DNA from: CAVUXJ01 sp963814975
GTDB lineage: Bacteria; Acidobacteriota; Vicinamibacteria; Vicinamibacterales; CAVVIG01
Length of the DNA: 64,000 nucleotides
Direction: 5' to 3'
Assembly: GCA_963814975.1 (NCBI GenBank)
Contig: CAWFFB010000022.1
Coordinates: forward strand, 124,001-188,000
In this document: positions 27,729 through 36,488 of the stretch, piece by piece
Layout: each line of letters opens with the position of its first letter
How positions within the stretch are numbered: position 1 is the first letter of the stretch
Notes under the pieces: generated by a model
Told to the model about the DNA's origin: nothing
Seen by the model: only the letters and a program-made list of their open reading frames with translations
The model's database searches: none
Made by a program: the position numbers and the translations under genes

Positions 27729-28150
27729 GCGCCGTACTCGAAGCCGCGCGAGCCGAGCTGAACAGCCGCTGCAACGCGATCGAAGAATGCTATGAGTTCA
27801 TGCTCGCGTACGCGGCGCAGGGACTCGATAGCGACGTGGGCACCGGCAGCGGAAGCCAGATTCGGACTTTCCTGCGCAGGTCCGACGAGGCGCTCACGGA
27901 CCTGGCCGGATTTCTGAACAGATTCGTTGAGCAGATCGGTGTTGAGTCGACGGCGCCTTTCACGGCGTTCATGACGGTGCTCGACCGCGACGCGCGCGAT
28001 GCCCAGGCAGCCGTACAGCTGGTGCTGGCTCAGCCGGTCATCAGCTCCCAGCTGGTCGACAACCTGAATGCCTCCATTCACCTGCGTGCGCTGCTGACAG
28101 ACTTGTTTCTCATCGACGAAGCCCTCAAAACCTTTCGAAGGACGGAATAG
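27725..28150 (+). CDS. uncharacterised helical protein coupled to cytochrome b
   Basis: 141 residues from a GTG that overlaps the cytochrome b stop by four bases. The sequence is almost entirely amphipathic helix (ARAELNSRCNAIEECYEFML, QIRTFLRRSDEALTDL, AVQLVLAQPVISSQLVDN), with no membrane span or signal. A four-helix-bundle fold is likely. I do not recognise a family. Tight coupling implies a role with the cytochrome or the hydroxylase, for example in cofactor insertion, but this is inference. Confidence 0.75.
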   Translation: MSAVLEAARAELNSRCNAIEECYEFMLAYAAQGLDSDVGTGSGSQIRTFLRRSDEALTDLAGFLNRFVEQIGVESTAPFTAFMTVLDRDARDAQAAVQLVLAQPVISSQLVDNLNASIHLRALLTDLFLIDEALKTFRRTE

Positions 28151-28177
28151 GCACGAACGGCTTCGCCCTTCCTGCCG

Positions 28178-29062
28178 ATGTCAGTTCCTGATCTGCTGTC
28201 CGCCCTGCGCGCCGGCGCGTCCGTGTTCGGCGCCGAATTGCGGCCGCCGCGGACGGAGCTCACTCCGGGCGAAGGGATGGACGCGTGGATCGACACGTAC
28301 CACGCAGTGCGGCGGTTCACCCGGGAGGGCACCTTCGTCTTCCTGACCGACAGCGCAGTGGGCGCCCAGGAAGAAGACAACCTGCGGCATCTCGTCACGA
28401 ACCTCGGCAAGGACGTCCCCCGCCAGCGAATCGTGCCGTTTCTCACGGCGAAGCACTCTCTCGAGTACTGCCTGTCATACGCCGACAGGGCGCACCAAGC
28501 CGGCTTTCCCGCCCTGGTCGTGCTCGGCGGCGACAAGTCGGTGGGCATGCCGCGATCGGTTGAACATGCGTGGCAATTGCGCCAGCTGCTTCACGCCCGC
28601 GACCACACGATCACACTCGGCGGATGGGCGAACCCGCACGGCGATGCCGACACGCAGATCGACTATCTTGCGTCGCCGAGCTTTCACGCAGAGTTCTACC
28701 TCACACAGGTTGTCAGCCATCACGACGTCAGGAACGTCGAACGGTTTCTCGACGCCGCCCGGCGGCGCGTAATGACACTGCCGGCTGTATTCGGCGTGTT
28801 TTTCTACCGGAGCGCGAACCCTCGCACCCTTGCCGCGCTCCAGAGCTTTCTGCCCGTGCCGGTCGAAGGGCTCACACGCGAGTTCGCGGCGGGCGCCAGC
28901 GCCGAGGAGGTCTGCGCCCGGACACTGCGGACGCTGCTCGATGTCGGCGCCCGCCATTTTTACATCAGCAACCTGCCCATCCGGCGCGCGCCGGCCGTTC
29001 TCGCGTCCATCCTCGAGCGAGCGGGCATCGAGCCTGCCGCCAATCAATCCAAGGACCGCTGA
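28178..29062 (+). CDS. methylenetetrahydrofolate reductase-like protein
   Basis: 294 residues, the usual size of a bacterial MetF-type TIM barrel. FGAELRPPRTELTPGEGMDAW occupies the place of the conserved N-terminal Glu region. FLTDSAVG, FLTAKHSLEYCLSYADRAHQAGF, VVLGGDK and PSFHAEFYLTQVVSHHDV match later barrel strands. The similarity is recognisable but divergent, so 5,10-methylene-THF reduction is not certain. No ribosome binding site is evident. It lies 27 bases after the helical protein and may be the last gene of the hydroxylase operon, which would link the locus to one-carbon or folate chemistry. Confidence 0.75.
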   Translation: MSVPDLLSALRAGASVFGAELRPPRTELTPGEGMDAWIDTYHAVRRFTREGTFVFLTDSAVGAQEEDNLRHLVTNLGKDVPRQRIVPFLTAKHSLEYCLSYADRAHQAGFPALVVLGGDKSVGMPRSVEHAWQLRQLLHARDHTITLGGWANPHGDADTQIDYLASPSFHAEFYLTQVVSHHDVRNVERFLDAARRRVMTLPAVFGVFFYRSANPRTLAALQSFLPVPVEGLTREFAAGASAEEVCARTLRTLLDVGARHFYISNLPIRRAPAVLASILERAGIEPAANQSKDR

Positions 29063-29146
29063 CCACGGAAACGATCCAACCTGAAGCATGATCAGGAGTC
29101 TGATCAGAGGTCAGATTTGAGATGTCAGGTTTCGTGGCCGGACCGC

Positions 29147-29887
29147 CTATTTCACGTGACGGCCGCCGTCGACGCGGATGGTTTCGCCCGTGATGAAATT
29201 GCTGTCGAGCAGCGCCAGGACCGCCTTGGCAATTTCGATTTCACTCCCCCATCGGCCGAGCGGCGTGGCCTGCTCCACCGCACGAATCTCTTCATCGCTC
29301 GATGACGCAGGTGGCACGATGGGGCCGGGAGCAATGGCGTTCACGAGAATATTGTCAGCCGCCAGTTCCAACGCGAGCGCCTCGGTGAGTGCGATCACAC
29401 CAGCTTTTGCGACGTAATAGGGCACGAAGCCGCGATAGCGCGGCCGCCCACTCCTGGCGGTCCAATCGGTGAAATTGACGATGCGGCCGCCCCCCTGCGT
29501 GCGCATGAAGGGTACGGCTGCCTGTGCGCAGAAAAAGGCGGCCCGAAGATCGACATCGAGCCCGGCGTTCCAGTCGGCGACACGCATCTCCTCGAACGGT
29601 CGCTCGACATAGACCGACGCCATGTTGATCAGAATGTCGAGTCGGCCCATCATCCCCGCAACGTCCTTGACGAGCGCCGAACAGGCTTCGGGCACCTGCA
29701 GATCCGCCTGCAGGACCGCCGCACGCCGGCCGGCGGCCCTGACCCGGGCCGCTGCCTCCTCGGCCTCGGGACGCGAATGCATGTAGGACAGGGCGATGTC
29801 CACCCCATGTCTTGCGAGCGTTTCGGCCACCACGAGACCAATCCGCTTCCCGCCCGTGATCAACGCGACCTTGTCTAGGATGTCCAC
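29147..29887 (-). CDS. short-chain dehydrogenase/reductase, pteridine-reductase-like
   Basis: 246 residues. The nucleotide-binding turn reads TGGKRIG, with Arg where common SDRs have Gly, as in pteridine reductases and FolM. It is one residue shorter than the usual TGxxxRxG. Other motifs are the NMAS strand end, a catalytic YYVAK (Tyr-x-x-x-Lys), GPIVPP and GETIRVDGG. It is convergent with the MTHFR-like gene; a pterin substrate would fit that neighbour. FabG-like oxoacyl reductase is the alternative. The GTG at 29887 is the only reasonable start. Confidence 0.8.
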   Translation of the reverse strand: MDILDKVALITGGKRIGLVVAETLARHGVDIALSYMHSRPEAEEAAARVRAAGRRAAVLQADLQVPEACSALVKDVAGMMGRLDILINMASVYVERPFEEMRVADWNAGLDVDLRAAFFCAQAAVPFMRTQGGGRIVNFTDWTARSGRPRYRGFVPYYVAKAGVIALTEALALELAADNILVNAIAPGPIVPPASSSDEEIRAVEQATPLGRWGSEIEIAKAVLALLDSNFITGETIRVDGGRHVK

Positions 29888-30106
29888 GAACGTTGCACGC
29901 CCCCACGAGTTTACGTCGCCTGCCGCCTCTTTTCTGGAATGGTAAGCCGGACCCGCGACGACGGCTCGAGTGTTTTCGCTAACCTCTGAATGGTAATGAC
30001 TTTACCGATACCCTCGCCTTGGCGTACATTCTGCCTGTTGTCACGGCTCCGAGCCTCGCGCTCGCCTCATTCACCTGTCTTGAATGCCTTTCGGAGGAGA
30101 TGACCC

Positions 30107-30615
30107 ATGAACACGCGCTGGATGACTCCGCTACTCGCCGCGCTCGTGACCATCGGATTGACCGCCGTGCCGGCCTCGGCCCAGACCTTTACCTTGACGG
30201 CGACGCTTGACCGGCGGGCAGGAAACTCCCGCGCCGGGCATCAACACCGGCGCGTTCGGCAACGCCACCGTCGTCGTGAACATGGGGACTCGCACGGTGT
30301 CCTGGACCGTCAACGTGTTCAATCTCCCCAGCGGCGTAACGGCCGGGCACATCCACGTGGGCGCTGCCGGCACAGCCTGGACCGACCGTCATCAACTTCA
30401 CCGTGCCGACCGAGCGCCTCGAATGATTTCAGCCATCACGGGAAGCGCTGCGGACACGACGTTCACACCTGCGGCCCGATCAGGGCCTTCGGTCGGCGGA
30501 CGATATCTTCCAGGCAATTCTGGGCGGGAACACGTACGTCAACGTGCATTCGGCTGTCAATACCGGCGGCGAGATCCGCGGTCAGTTGACGCTGAAGCCG
30601 ACGCTAAGGCCATAA
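30107..30615 (+). pseudogene. secreted CHRD-domain protein, about four frameshifts
   Basis: An ATG after GGAGGAGA opens a signal peptide (PLLAALVTIGLTAVPASAQ) and TFTLTATL. The CHRD domain continues in other frames: GGQETPAPGINTGAFGNATV and SGVTAGHIHVG, then PTVINFTVPTE, then GSAADTTF, then DDIFQAILGGN, NVHSA and GEIRGQLTLKP. Breaks lie near 30208, 30378, 30425 and 30472. The reconstructed protein is about 165 residues and complete. CHRD domains occur in extracellular proteins of poorly known function. The concentration of indels is the highest in the window. Confidence 0.75.
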
Positions 30616-30646
30616 CCTCGGCCGCCACTCGCGCGTCTGACGGCCA

Positions 30647-30852
30647 CTAACGATCGAGGGCGTCGATGAGCTCGGTGAGGCCGGCCATCTCCTGGCGCGC
30701 CGCGTAGATGATCGCGCGGCGCTCCTGGAGAGTGGGCTGTGTCCAGTCGTCGTCTGCCGCAGGTGCCGTTCCGCCCGGCCCTCGTACCGGACGCGGCCAT
30801 CCTCGTCCACTTCCACGACGACCGCGTCCATCGTCTCTACATATAAGTGCAT
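30647..30852 (-). CDS. small acidic hypothetical protein, one frameshift
   Basis: An ATG at 30852 begins MHLYVETMDAVVVEVDEDGR. After a one-base shift near 30775 the frame continues TAPAADDDWTQPTLQERRAI and ends TELIDALDR, for about 68 residues in total. Composition looks coding, but I cannot assign a family. It overlaps no other gene and lies convergent to the CHRD gene. Confidence 0.4.
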
Positions 30853-30860
30853 GATGAATT

Positions 30861-30942
30861 GCAGATTTCAGATTGCATTTTTGATTGCAGATTGCTCGCC
30901 AAATCTGAATTTCATCTGAAATTATCTGCAATCTGAAATTTC
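30861..30942. repeat. inverted and direct GCAGATT/AATCTG repeats
   Basis: The spacer between the small hypothetical gene and the ACT gene is built from variants of TTGCAGATTTCAGATT. Arm 30865-30877 (ATTTCAGATTGCA) is the exact reverse complement of 30927-30939, with further AATCTGAA/TTCATCTG words between. It can form a long AT-rich hairpin in a GC-rich genome. A related word set occurs at 53612-53640. Confidence 0.7.
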
Positions 30943-30952
30943 CCTGACCTCT

Positions 30953-31336
30953 CTAGATTCCGGAAACCGCCGCGGCGCGCTGGGCGTCCTCCACGCCGAG
31001 GACGACCGCCGCACCCGTCGTGCCTTCGGCCGCGCTGCCGTATGCGTAGTCGACGTTCACTCCGGCATCGGCCACGACCGCCAGAACCGGGGCCAATGCG
31101 CCAGGACCATTGGCGACCGCGGCGACGAGGACCGGCCGCTCCGTTACCTGATGATGCCGATCGCGCAGCACACCTGCACCACGCACGTGGTTGTCGACGA
31201 CGAGGCGCAGCTGCCCACTCGCTTCCAGCGTCATCGCGAGGATGTTCACCCGCTCGTCCGCGAGCAGGCGACACACGCCCGCCAACGCGCCCGGGCTGTT
31301 CGGCAACGGCAAGCTCAATTCGGTGCGGATGGCCAT
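30953..31336 (-). CDS. tandem ACT-domain protein
   Basis: 127 residues made of two ACT domains. The first begins TELSLPLPNSPGALAGVCRL with VNILAMTL and LRLVVDN; the second is VLVAAVANGPGALAPVLAVV with VNVDYAYG. ACT pairs bind amino acids and usually regulate a partner enzyme. No catalytic domain is attached. The ATG at 31336 lies exactly six bases after TAAGCT, with no ribosome binding site. Confidence 0.9.
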   Translation of the reverse strand: MAIRTELSLPLPNSPGALAGVCRLLADERVNILAMTLEASGQLRLVVDNHVRGAGVLRDRHHQVTERPVLVAAVANGPGALAPVLAVVADAGVNVDYAYGSAAEGTTGAAVVLGVEDAQRAAAVSGI

Positions 31337-31342
31337 GCGGGG

Positions 31343-31348
31343 AGCTTA
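31343..31348 (-). promoter_or_regulatory. candidate -10 box (TAAGCT) of a leaderless transcript
   Basis: On the minus strand TAAGCT, six bases (CCCCGC) and the ATG of the ACT-domain gene follow one another. The geometry equals that of the other leaderless candidates. Confidence 0.4.
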
Positions 31349-31479
31349 TCAGAGCTTCCGGGCGAACACACGCCGTCGGAGCATGTGATTGAGGGATCGA
31401 CGGGGAAGGATCGGAGGTCGCCAGTCACCATCATCATGAAACACCTTTGACGATGGCGACCGGCGACCGCGGGATGCTA

Positions 31480-32190
31480 CTACGCCAGGATCTTGATCAC
31501 CACACGGCGGTTCTGCGCGCGATCGGCCCGAGTCTTGTTCGGAGCGACAGGCTTTTCTTCGCCGTAGCTGATGACGTTCATCTTGTGAAGCGGGATCTGA
31601 TGCTGCTCGTACAGATAACGCTTCACAGCTTCGGCACGCTCGAGGCCAAGTCGCTCGTTGAGCGCGACAGTACCGACGTTGTCGGTGTGCCCCTCGATTT
31701 CGAACCATGCGGCTTTCGGATCCGCTTTGACCTTGGTGATCATTTCATCGAGCTTGGCCTTCGCTTCGTCCGGCAGCTCCGTCTTGGCGAACTTGAAGTT
31801 GCCCTGATCCTCACTCAGCACAACCTCGAAGACCAGCTTACGCGTTGCCTTGTCAACTTCATCGGCCTTCGCGACGGCCGTGGACGCCGTGTTCGCGGCT
31901 GCTTTAGCCGCACCGGAGGCTTGATCGGCCGCACCGCGCGCGTCCTTGGCTGCGGCACCCGCCGCCTGTGCCGAGGCACCTGCCGCCTGCGCCGTCTTGT
32001 CGACTTCGCCAATCTTCGCCTCGTTCTGGCGGGTGCGCTCCTGCGTCTCTTCGAGCGATCGCCCCATCGAATCGACCTTGGTATTGACCTCACCGACGCT
32101 CGTTCGAACGAACTTCTTCGTGGCGCAGGCGGTCGACCCGCCAACAGCGATTACCGCGATGGGAACGGCAATTAACAATCTCCGAAACAT
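31480..32190 (-). CDS. OmpA/Pal-family outer-membrane lipoprotein
   Basis: 236 residues. The signal peptide ends in STAC (lipobox). A coiled-coil and Ala-rich stalk (about residues 35-120, AQAAGASAQAAGAAAKDARG) precedes the C-terminal OmpA domain with FEIEGHTDNVG, LGLERAEAVKRYL and NRRVVIKIL. The HTDN Asp and downstream Arg bind peptidoglycan diaminopimelate in this family. The start is ATG 32190 after AGGAGGATTCCC. It should link the outer membrane to the cell wall. A VWFA gene lies directly upstream in the same direction. Confidence 0.92.
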   Translation of the reverse strand: MFRRLLIAVPIAVIAVGGSTACATKKFVRTSVGEVNTKVDSMGRSLEETQERTRQNEAKIGEVDKTAQAAGASAQAAGAAAKDARGAADQASGAAKAAANTASTAVAKADEVDKATRKLVFEVVLSEDQGNFKFAKTELPDEAKAKLDEMITKVKADPKAAWFEIEGHTDNVGTVALNERLGLERAEAVKRYLYEQHQIPLHKMNVISYGEEKPVAPNKTRADRAQNRRVVIKILA

Positions 32191-32200
32191 GGGAATCCTC

Positions 32201-33145
32201 CTACTGCGAAATCGGGCGATATTGCCCCGCGATATAACCGCTCCGGGCCCGTACGGTGAGATCCTTGCCAAGGGCTCGGACCTCGAGCGGATGCCAGCCC
32301 GGCCTGCCGCTCGATTCGAATGCCATCAGGTACTGATGGCGAAGTTCCTCAACGATCTGCCGCGCGACAACGCTTCGCTGGGCCGACGAGCTGACGACGA
32401 ACGTCCGGCCGCCCGTCCATGCCGTCAAGTCGCTCAACGTCCCCGCGAGCGACGATGGCGCGCCGGCGCCGACCTCGGCCGCGGGATCGTCAACCATCGA
32501 GACGACGCCGATGATGTAAATCGGCACATCGATCGCGCTGGCGATGCTCGAAACCTCGCCCGGCTTCAACCGGCTGAAATTGTCGTTGCCGTCGGTAAAG
32601 ACGATCACGGCGCGCTTGCGCCCGACGCGGGTACTCGCCCGCTCGGCGGCTTGCGCGATCGCGTCGTGCAGGGACGTCGCGCCGAACGGTCTCACCGTCT
32701 CGAGACGCGCAGGAAGAGAAGCGAGGTCCGTTGTGAACGCAGCGACCTCGTCAAGCCGCGTGTCGAAAGTAAATACCGCCCCTTCGTCCCGACCGGCCTC
32801 GAGCCACCCGAGAAGGTGGCCTGCGGACTCGCGCGCCTGACCCATCAACCCTTCCATACTGCCGCTGACATCAAACAGCAGAGCCACGCTGACGGCGGAA
32901 AGGTCGGGACGAAAATCGCTGATGGAGCGCCGAACGCCGCCGTCGAGGATCTCGAAATCCCTCTTCGTCAGGTCTCCGACAAAGCGGCCCTTCTTGTCCC
33001 GAACAATCGCTGTCACGCGCACGAGATCCACGCTCGACGAGAAGGCTGCGACGGGAGATTGCTGCGCCTTCGGTTCAATCGACCCGAAGGAACACGTCCA
33101 AAAGAGGACGCCTATCGCTGCCGTGAGCCAACCCCGCTGCTCCAT
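32201..33145 (-). CDS. secreted VWFA-domain protein, acidobacterial type
   Basis: 314 residues from ATG 33145, preceded by GGGAGGG. An N-terminal hydrophobic leader (WLTAAIGVLFWTCSFG) is followed by VDLVRVTAIVRDKKGRFVGDL and DFEILDGG, the usual opening of acidobacterial VWFA-related proteins. The MIDAS metal site is DVSGSM with later TSLHDAI and FTDGNDN. Such domains mediate protein contacts outside the cytoplasm. The open frame reaches 33427, but the extra N-terminus has no conserved look. It probably forms a unit with the OmpA gene ten bases downstream. Confidence 0.88.
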   Translation of the reverse strand: MEQRGWLTAAIGVLFWTCSFGSIEPKAQQSPVAAFSSSVDLVRVTAIVRDKKGRFVGDLTKRDFEILDGGVRRSISDFRPDLSAVSVALLFDVSGSMEGLMGQARESAGHLLGWLEAGRDEGAVFTFDTRLDEVAAFTTDLASLPARLETVRPFGATSLHDAIAQAAERASTRVGRKRAVIVFTDGNDNFSRLKPGEVSSIASAIDVPIYIIGVVSMVDDPAAEVGAGAPSSLAGTLSDLTAWTGGRTFVVSSSAQRSVVARQIVEELRHQYLMAFESSGRPGWHPLEVRALGKDLTVRARSGYIAGQYRPISQ

Positions 33146-33347
33146 GGCCCTCCCTACTTCAAACTCGCTGCCACAAAGTAAAGCATTGATGAATAAGCCT
33201 TTATTAAATGATACGCTTCTGACGGGCCGTCCGAAGAGGTCGTCAATTCGAGTAATTTCTACACACTCTCGAGATCGACCGCAGGTCGCTACGTAATATT
33301 TACGTCTTTTTGCACGCCGTTCAAGGTGTGCAGAAAAGCACTCGCTG

Positions 33348-33353
33348 TAAGAT
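33348..33353 (+). promoter_or_regulatory. candidate -10 box (TAAGAT) of a leaderless transcript
   Basis: CGCTGTAAGATCGGC is shared almost word for word with the sequence before the histidine kinase gene at 48717. In both, TAAGAT is followed by six bases and GTG. TG directly precedes the hexamer. Confidence 0.6.
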
Positions 33354-33359
33354 CGGCAG

Positions 33360-34568
33360 GTGAATCCGACGCAGACTTCCGTTCCCGTCGCACCCCGTGT
33401 GAGCCAGTTCACGTATGCCATCCGCAATATCGTCGCCGAAGCGAAGCGCGTGGAAGACGGCGGCCGACGCGTTCGCTACCTGAACGTCGGCGATCCGATT
33501 GCCTTCGGTTTCAAGACCCCCCGGCACATGATCGATGCGGTGCAACGCGCGATCACAGACGGTCACAATGGGTACGGCCCATCCGCCGGCATCGCGCCGG
33601 CCCGGGAGGCGATCGCTGCGGAGTACACGAATCGCGGCTGGTCGGTGACGCCCGACCGCGTGGTCGTCACCGCGGGAACCTCCGAGGGAATCGAGATCGC
33701 GTTGAGCGCGCTTGTCGATCACGGCGATGAGGTACTCGTACCGCTGCCGACGTACCCGCTCTACACGGCCGTCATCGCCAAGCTGGGCGCCCGGGCAGTC
33801 TATTACCATACGCAGGCGAGCGGCGGATGGATTCCCGACTTCGACCATCTCGGTGGCCTCGTCACACCGGCAACTCGGGCGCTTGTGGTCATCGATCCAA
33901 ACAATCCGACAGGCGCCAATTATCCCACGGCGGTTCGCCGTCAGCTGATCGATTTCGCCGAACGCCACGGTCTGCCGATGCTGGCCGACGAGGTTTACGG
34001 CGATCTCGGATACGCCGGCCCGGTCGCGCCAATCGGCAGTCTCCAGCGAGACGCCGCCGTCATTTCGTTTTCGAGTCTGTCGAAGGCGTATCTGGCACCC
34101 GGCTGGCGCACGGGGTGGATCGCCGTCGGCGCATCACCGCGTCTCGACGAGGTGGCGACAGCCATCAAAAAGCTGGCGGACGGCCGGCTGTGCAGTGCCG
34201 TCCCGATGCAGTACGCCGTCGCTGCGGCGCTGACAGGAGATCGGTCGCACCAGGGAGTGTTTCGCGCGGCGCTCAAGGAGCGCGCGAACCTGACAGGTGA
34301 ACGCTTGCGCGCGATACCCGGCGTCACGTGCATGACGCCAGGCGCCGCGTTTTATGCGATGCCCCGGATTCCCCTGCCGCCGGGCCGGACCGACGAGGAC
34401 TACGTGCTCGCACTATTGCGAGCAACAGGTGTGCTGTGCGTGTACGGATCCGGCTTTGGCCTTCCGGCCACGGAGGGGTTCCTGCGAATTGTATTTCTCG
34501 CTTCGCCGGAGGAACTGGGCGAGATTTACCGCCTCATGGGCGAGTTCACGGCCGAGTATCTGCGGTGA
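33360..34568 (+). CDS. alanine/aspartate-type aminotransferase, class I
   Basis: 402-residue fold-type I aminotransferase. Recognisable are GYGPSAGIAPAREAIA, VVTAGTSEGIEIAL, IDPNNPTGA, MLADEVYGDL, SSLSKAYLAPGWRTGW (PLP lysine and phosphate-binding Arg) and LRIVFLASPEEL with the carboxylate-binding Arg. This sequence is closest in appearance to AlaA-like enzymes, but the substrate is not proven. The start is the GTG at 33360; its N-terminal residues align with family members and it sits six bases after the -10 box. Confidence 0.9.
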   Translation: MNPTQTSVPVAPRVSQFTYAIRNIVAEAKRVEDGGRRVRYLNVGDPIAFGFKTPRHMIDAVQRAITDGHNGYGPSAGIAPAREAIAAEYTNRGWSVTPDRVVVTAGTSEGIEIALSALVDHGDEVLVPLPTYPLYTAVIAKLGARAVYYHTQASGGWIPDFDHLGGLVTPATRALVVIDPNNPTGANYPTAVRRQLIDFAERHGLPMLADEVYGDLGYAGPVAPIGSLQRDAAVISFSSLSKAYLAPGWRTGWIAVGASPRLDEVATAIKKLADGRLCSAVPMQYAVAAALTGDRSHQGVFRAALKERANLTGERLRAIPGVTCMTPGAAFYAMPRIPLPPGRTDEDYVLALLRATGVLCVYGSGFGLPATEGFLRIVFLASPEELGEIYRLMGEFTAEYLR

Positions 34569-34590
34569 CGGGCGGACCCGGCCCCCTGCT

Positions 34591-34788
34591 GAGAACCACC
34601 TCTTGGTTCCAAAAGTGATGGAGCGGCAAGTCGGCGTGAGCGCGGTCACGGTCATCGTCGCCCTTTTGATCGGCGGAGCCCTTCTGGGGATAACCGGAGC
34701 GATTCTGGCCGTCTCCTCCGCCGCTATCCTCCGGGTGCTCGTGCAAGAGCTGCTGGACGAGCGCGACCGGCTGCCGGACGGAACCTGA
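34591..34788 (+). pseudogene. 3' fragment of an AI-2E-family transporter
   Basis: The frame encodes NHLLVPKVMERQVGVSAVTV, then an IVALLIGGALLGITGAIL membrane span and LRVLVQELLDERD, the C-terminal end of AI-2E/PerM-type permeases. About 290 upstream residues of the family are missing, because the fragment starts 22 bases after the aminotransferase stop. An ATG at 34618 could give a 56-residue peptide. It is probably a deletion relic. Confidence 0.65.
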
Positions 34789-34855
34789 TCGTCGCGGACC
34801 ACGTGTTGGCATTCCTCTTGAGGAGTGAGAACGTAGAGGCCGCAGAAGCGGCGTC

Positions 34856-35224
34856 GTGAGCAGGGAGGCGACCCTTTTCGGTAATCGAATGGCACGTCTA
34901 TACAAGCCGTGGGACACATCACCTAGGCTGTTTGGCGATCTCGCGGTGATCAGCTTTCTGATCGTGCAGGTCCTCGACGGGGTCCTCACCTACATGGGCA
35001 TCGCCCGGTGGGGTCCCGGAATCGAAGCCAATCCGCTCGTCAGCTCCGCGGTCGCGTATGCGGGCGTAGGGCCTGGCCTGACCGCGACCAAGCTCCTGGC
35101 TGCCGGGTGCGGGATCATCCTGCATCTCCGCCGCGTCCATCATGTTGTCGCGTTTCTCACCGCGGTCTAAATCGCGGTCGCGATCCTGCCCTGGGCGGCC
35201 ATTTTTCTCTATATGACTCCCTAG
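34856..35224 (+). CDS. DUF5658-type small membrane protein with premature stop
   Basis: The GTG start leads to QVLDGVLTYMGIARWGPGIE and ANPLVSSAVA, typical of DUF5658 membrane proteins. An in-frame TAA at 35168-35170 stops the product at 104 residues. Directly after it the same frame reads IAVAILPWAAIFLYMTP and then TAG at 35222-35224, which is a good last membrane helix. A single change of Tyr TAT/TAC to TAA therefore truncates the protein. Without the stop the length would be 122 residues. Confidence 0.72.
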
Positions 35225-35287
35225 CCATCTCTGGTCGGCCGACGGGTCGTTAGTCCTATACTGTCGTTAGGGTTTTCGGACAACGAC

Positions 35288-36488
35288 ATGCGGCCCGATC
35301 CGCTCAGCTACCTCTCTTCGGAGATCGACACGCTGAAACAGCAGGGGCTGTTCCGGCGTATCCGCGTACTCGACGGCGAGCAGTGCGCCAGGTACGCTTG
35401 TCGACGGCCGACAGGTGGTGAACCTGTCGTCGAACAACTATCTCGGGCTGACGACCCATCCCAAACTACGCGAGCGGGCGTTGGAAGCGACCCGGCGCCT
35501 CGGCGTCGGGTCGGGTTCGGTCCGGACCATCGCGGGCACGATGGACATCCACGTGGAGCTGGAGCGCCGGCTTGCCGAATTCAAGAAAACCGAAGCCGTC
35601 GTCGTCTTTCAAAGCGGGTTCACCGCAAACGCCGGCACCGTCTCGTCGATCCTCGCCAAAGACGATGTCGTGGTGTCGGACGAATTGAATCACGCGAGCA
35701 TCATCGACGGATGCCGTCTGAGCCGGGCGACGATCAAGGTGTTCCCGCACAAGGATCTGGACGCCGCGCGGCAGGTACTTCGTTCGCTACCGGCCTCCCA
35801 GCGCAAGCTGCTCATCACTGACGGGGTGTTCAGCATGGGTGGCGATCTGGGTCCGCTGCCTCGGTTGTGCAGCCTGGCCGAGGAATTCGGCTGCATCATG
35901 ATGGTTGACGATGCCCACGCGAGCGGCGTCTTCGGAGCGAACGGACGCGGCACCATCGATCATTTCGGGGTCCATGGCCGGGTGGACGTGCAGGTCGGCA
36001 CGTTGTCGAAGGCATTTGGCGCGCTCGGGGGGTACGTCGCCGGGAGCCGGACGCTCATCGATTTCCTTCAACATCGCGCGCGGCCCTTTCTGTTTTCGAC
36101 ATCGCATCCTCCAGCCGTCGCCGCTGCCTGCATCGCCGCCCTTGACGTGCTGATCGAGGAACCGCAGATCATCGAACGACTGTGGGACAACACCCGCTTC
36201 TTCAAGTCGGGATTGGAGACGCTCGGCTTCGACACGGGAGCCAGCGAAAGCCCGATCACGCCGGTGATCGTCGGGGAGGCCGCTCTGGCGATGAGCCTTT
36301 CGGACCGTTTGTTCGAGCAAGGTGTGTTCGCACAGGGCATCGGGTTTCCGACTGTCCCTCGTGATCAGGCTCGCGTGCGGACCATCGTGACGGCGACGCA
36401 CACGCGCGACGAGCTCACCTTCGCTCTGGACGCCTTTGCCCGCACCGGGCGTGCGCTCGGCGTTATCCCGAAGCCCGTGCACGTATGA
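35288..36488 (+). CDS. 8-amino-7-oxononanoate synthase / 2-amino-3-ketobutyrate CoA ligase, one frameshift
   Basis: Alpha-oxoamine synthase that condenses an acyl-CoA with an amino acid. The N-terminus (DPLSYLSSEIDTLKQQGLFR) from ATG 35288 shifts by one base near 35391 into NLSSNNYLGLTTHPKL. Then follow GSGSVRTIAGTMDIHVELE, ELNHASIIDG, DDAHASGVFG, VGTLSKAFGALGGY (PLP lysine) and RPFLFSTSHPP. BioF and Kbl cannot be separated safely by eye. No other biotin gene or threonine dehydrogenase is near. A TATACT box at 35257-35262 is a possible promoter. Its stop overlaps the next start (ATGA). Confidence 0.87.
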
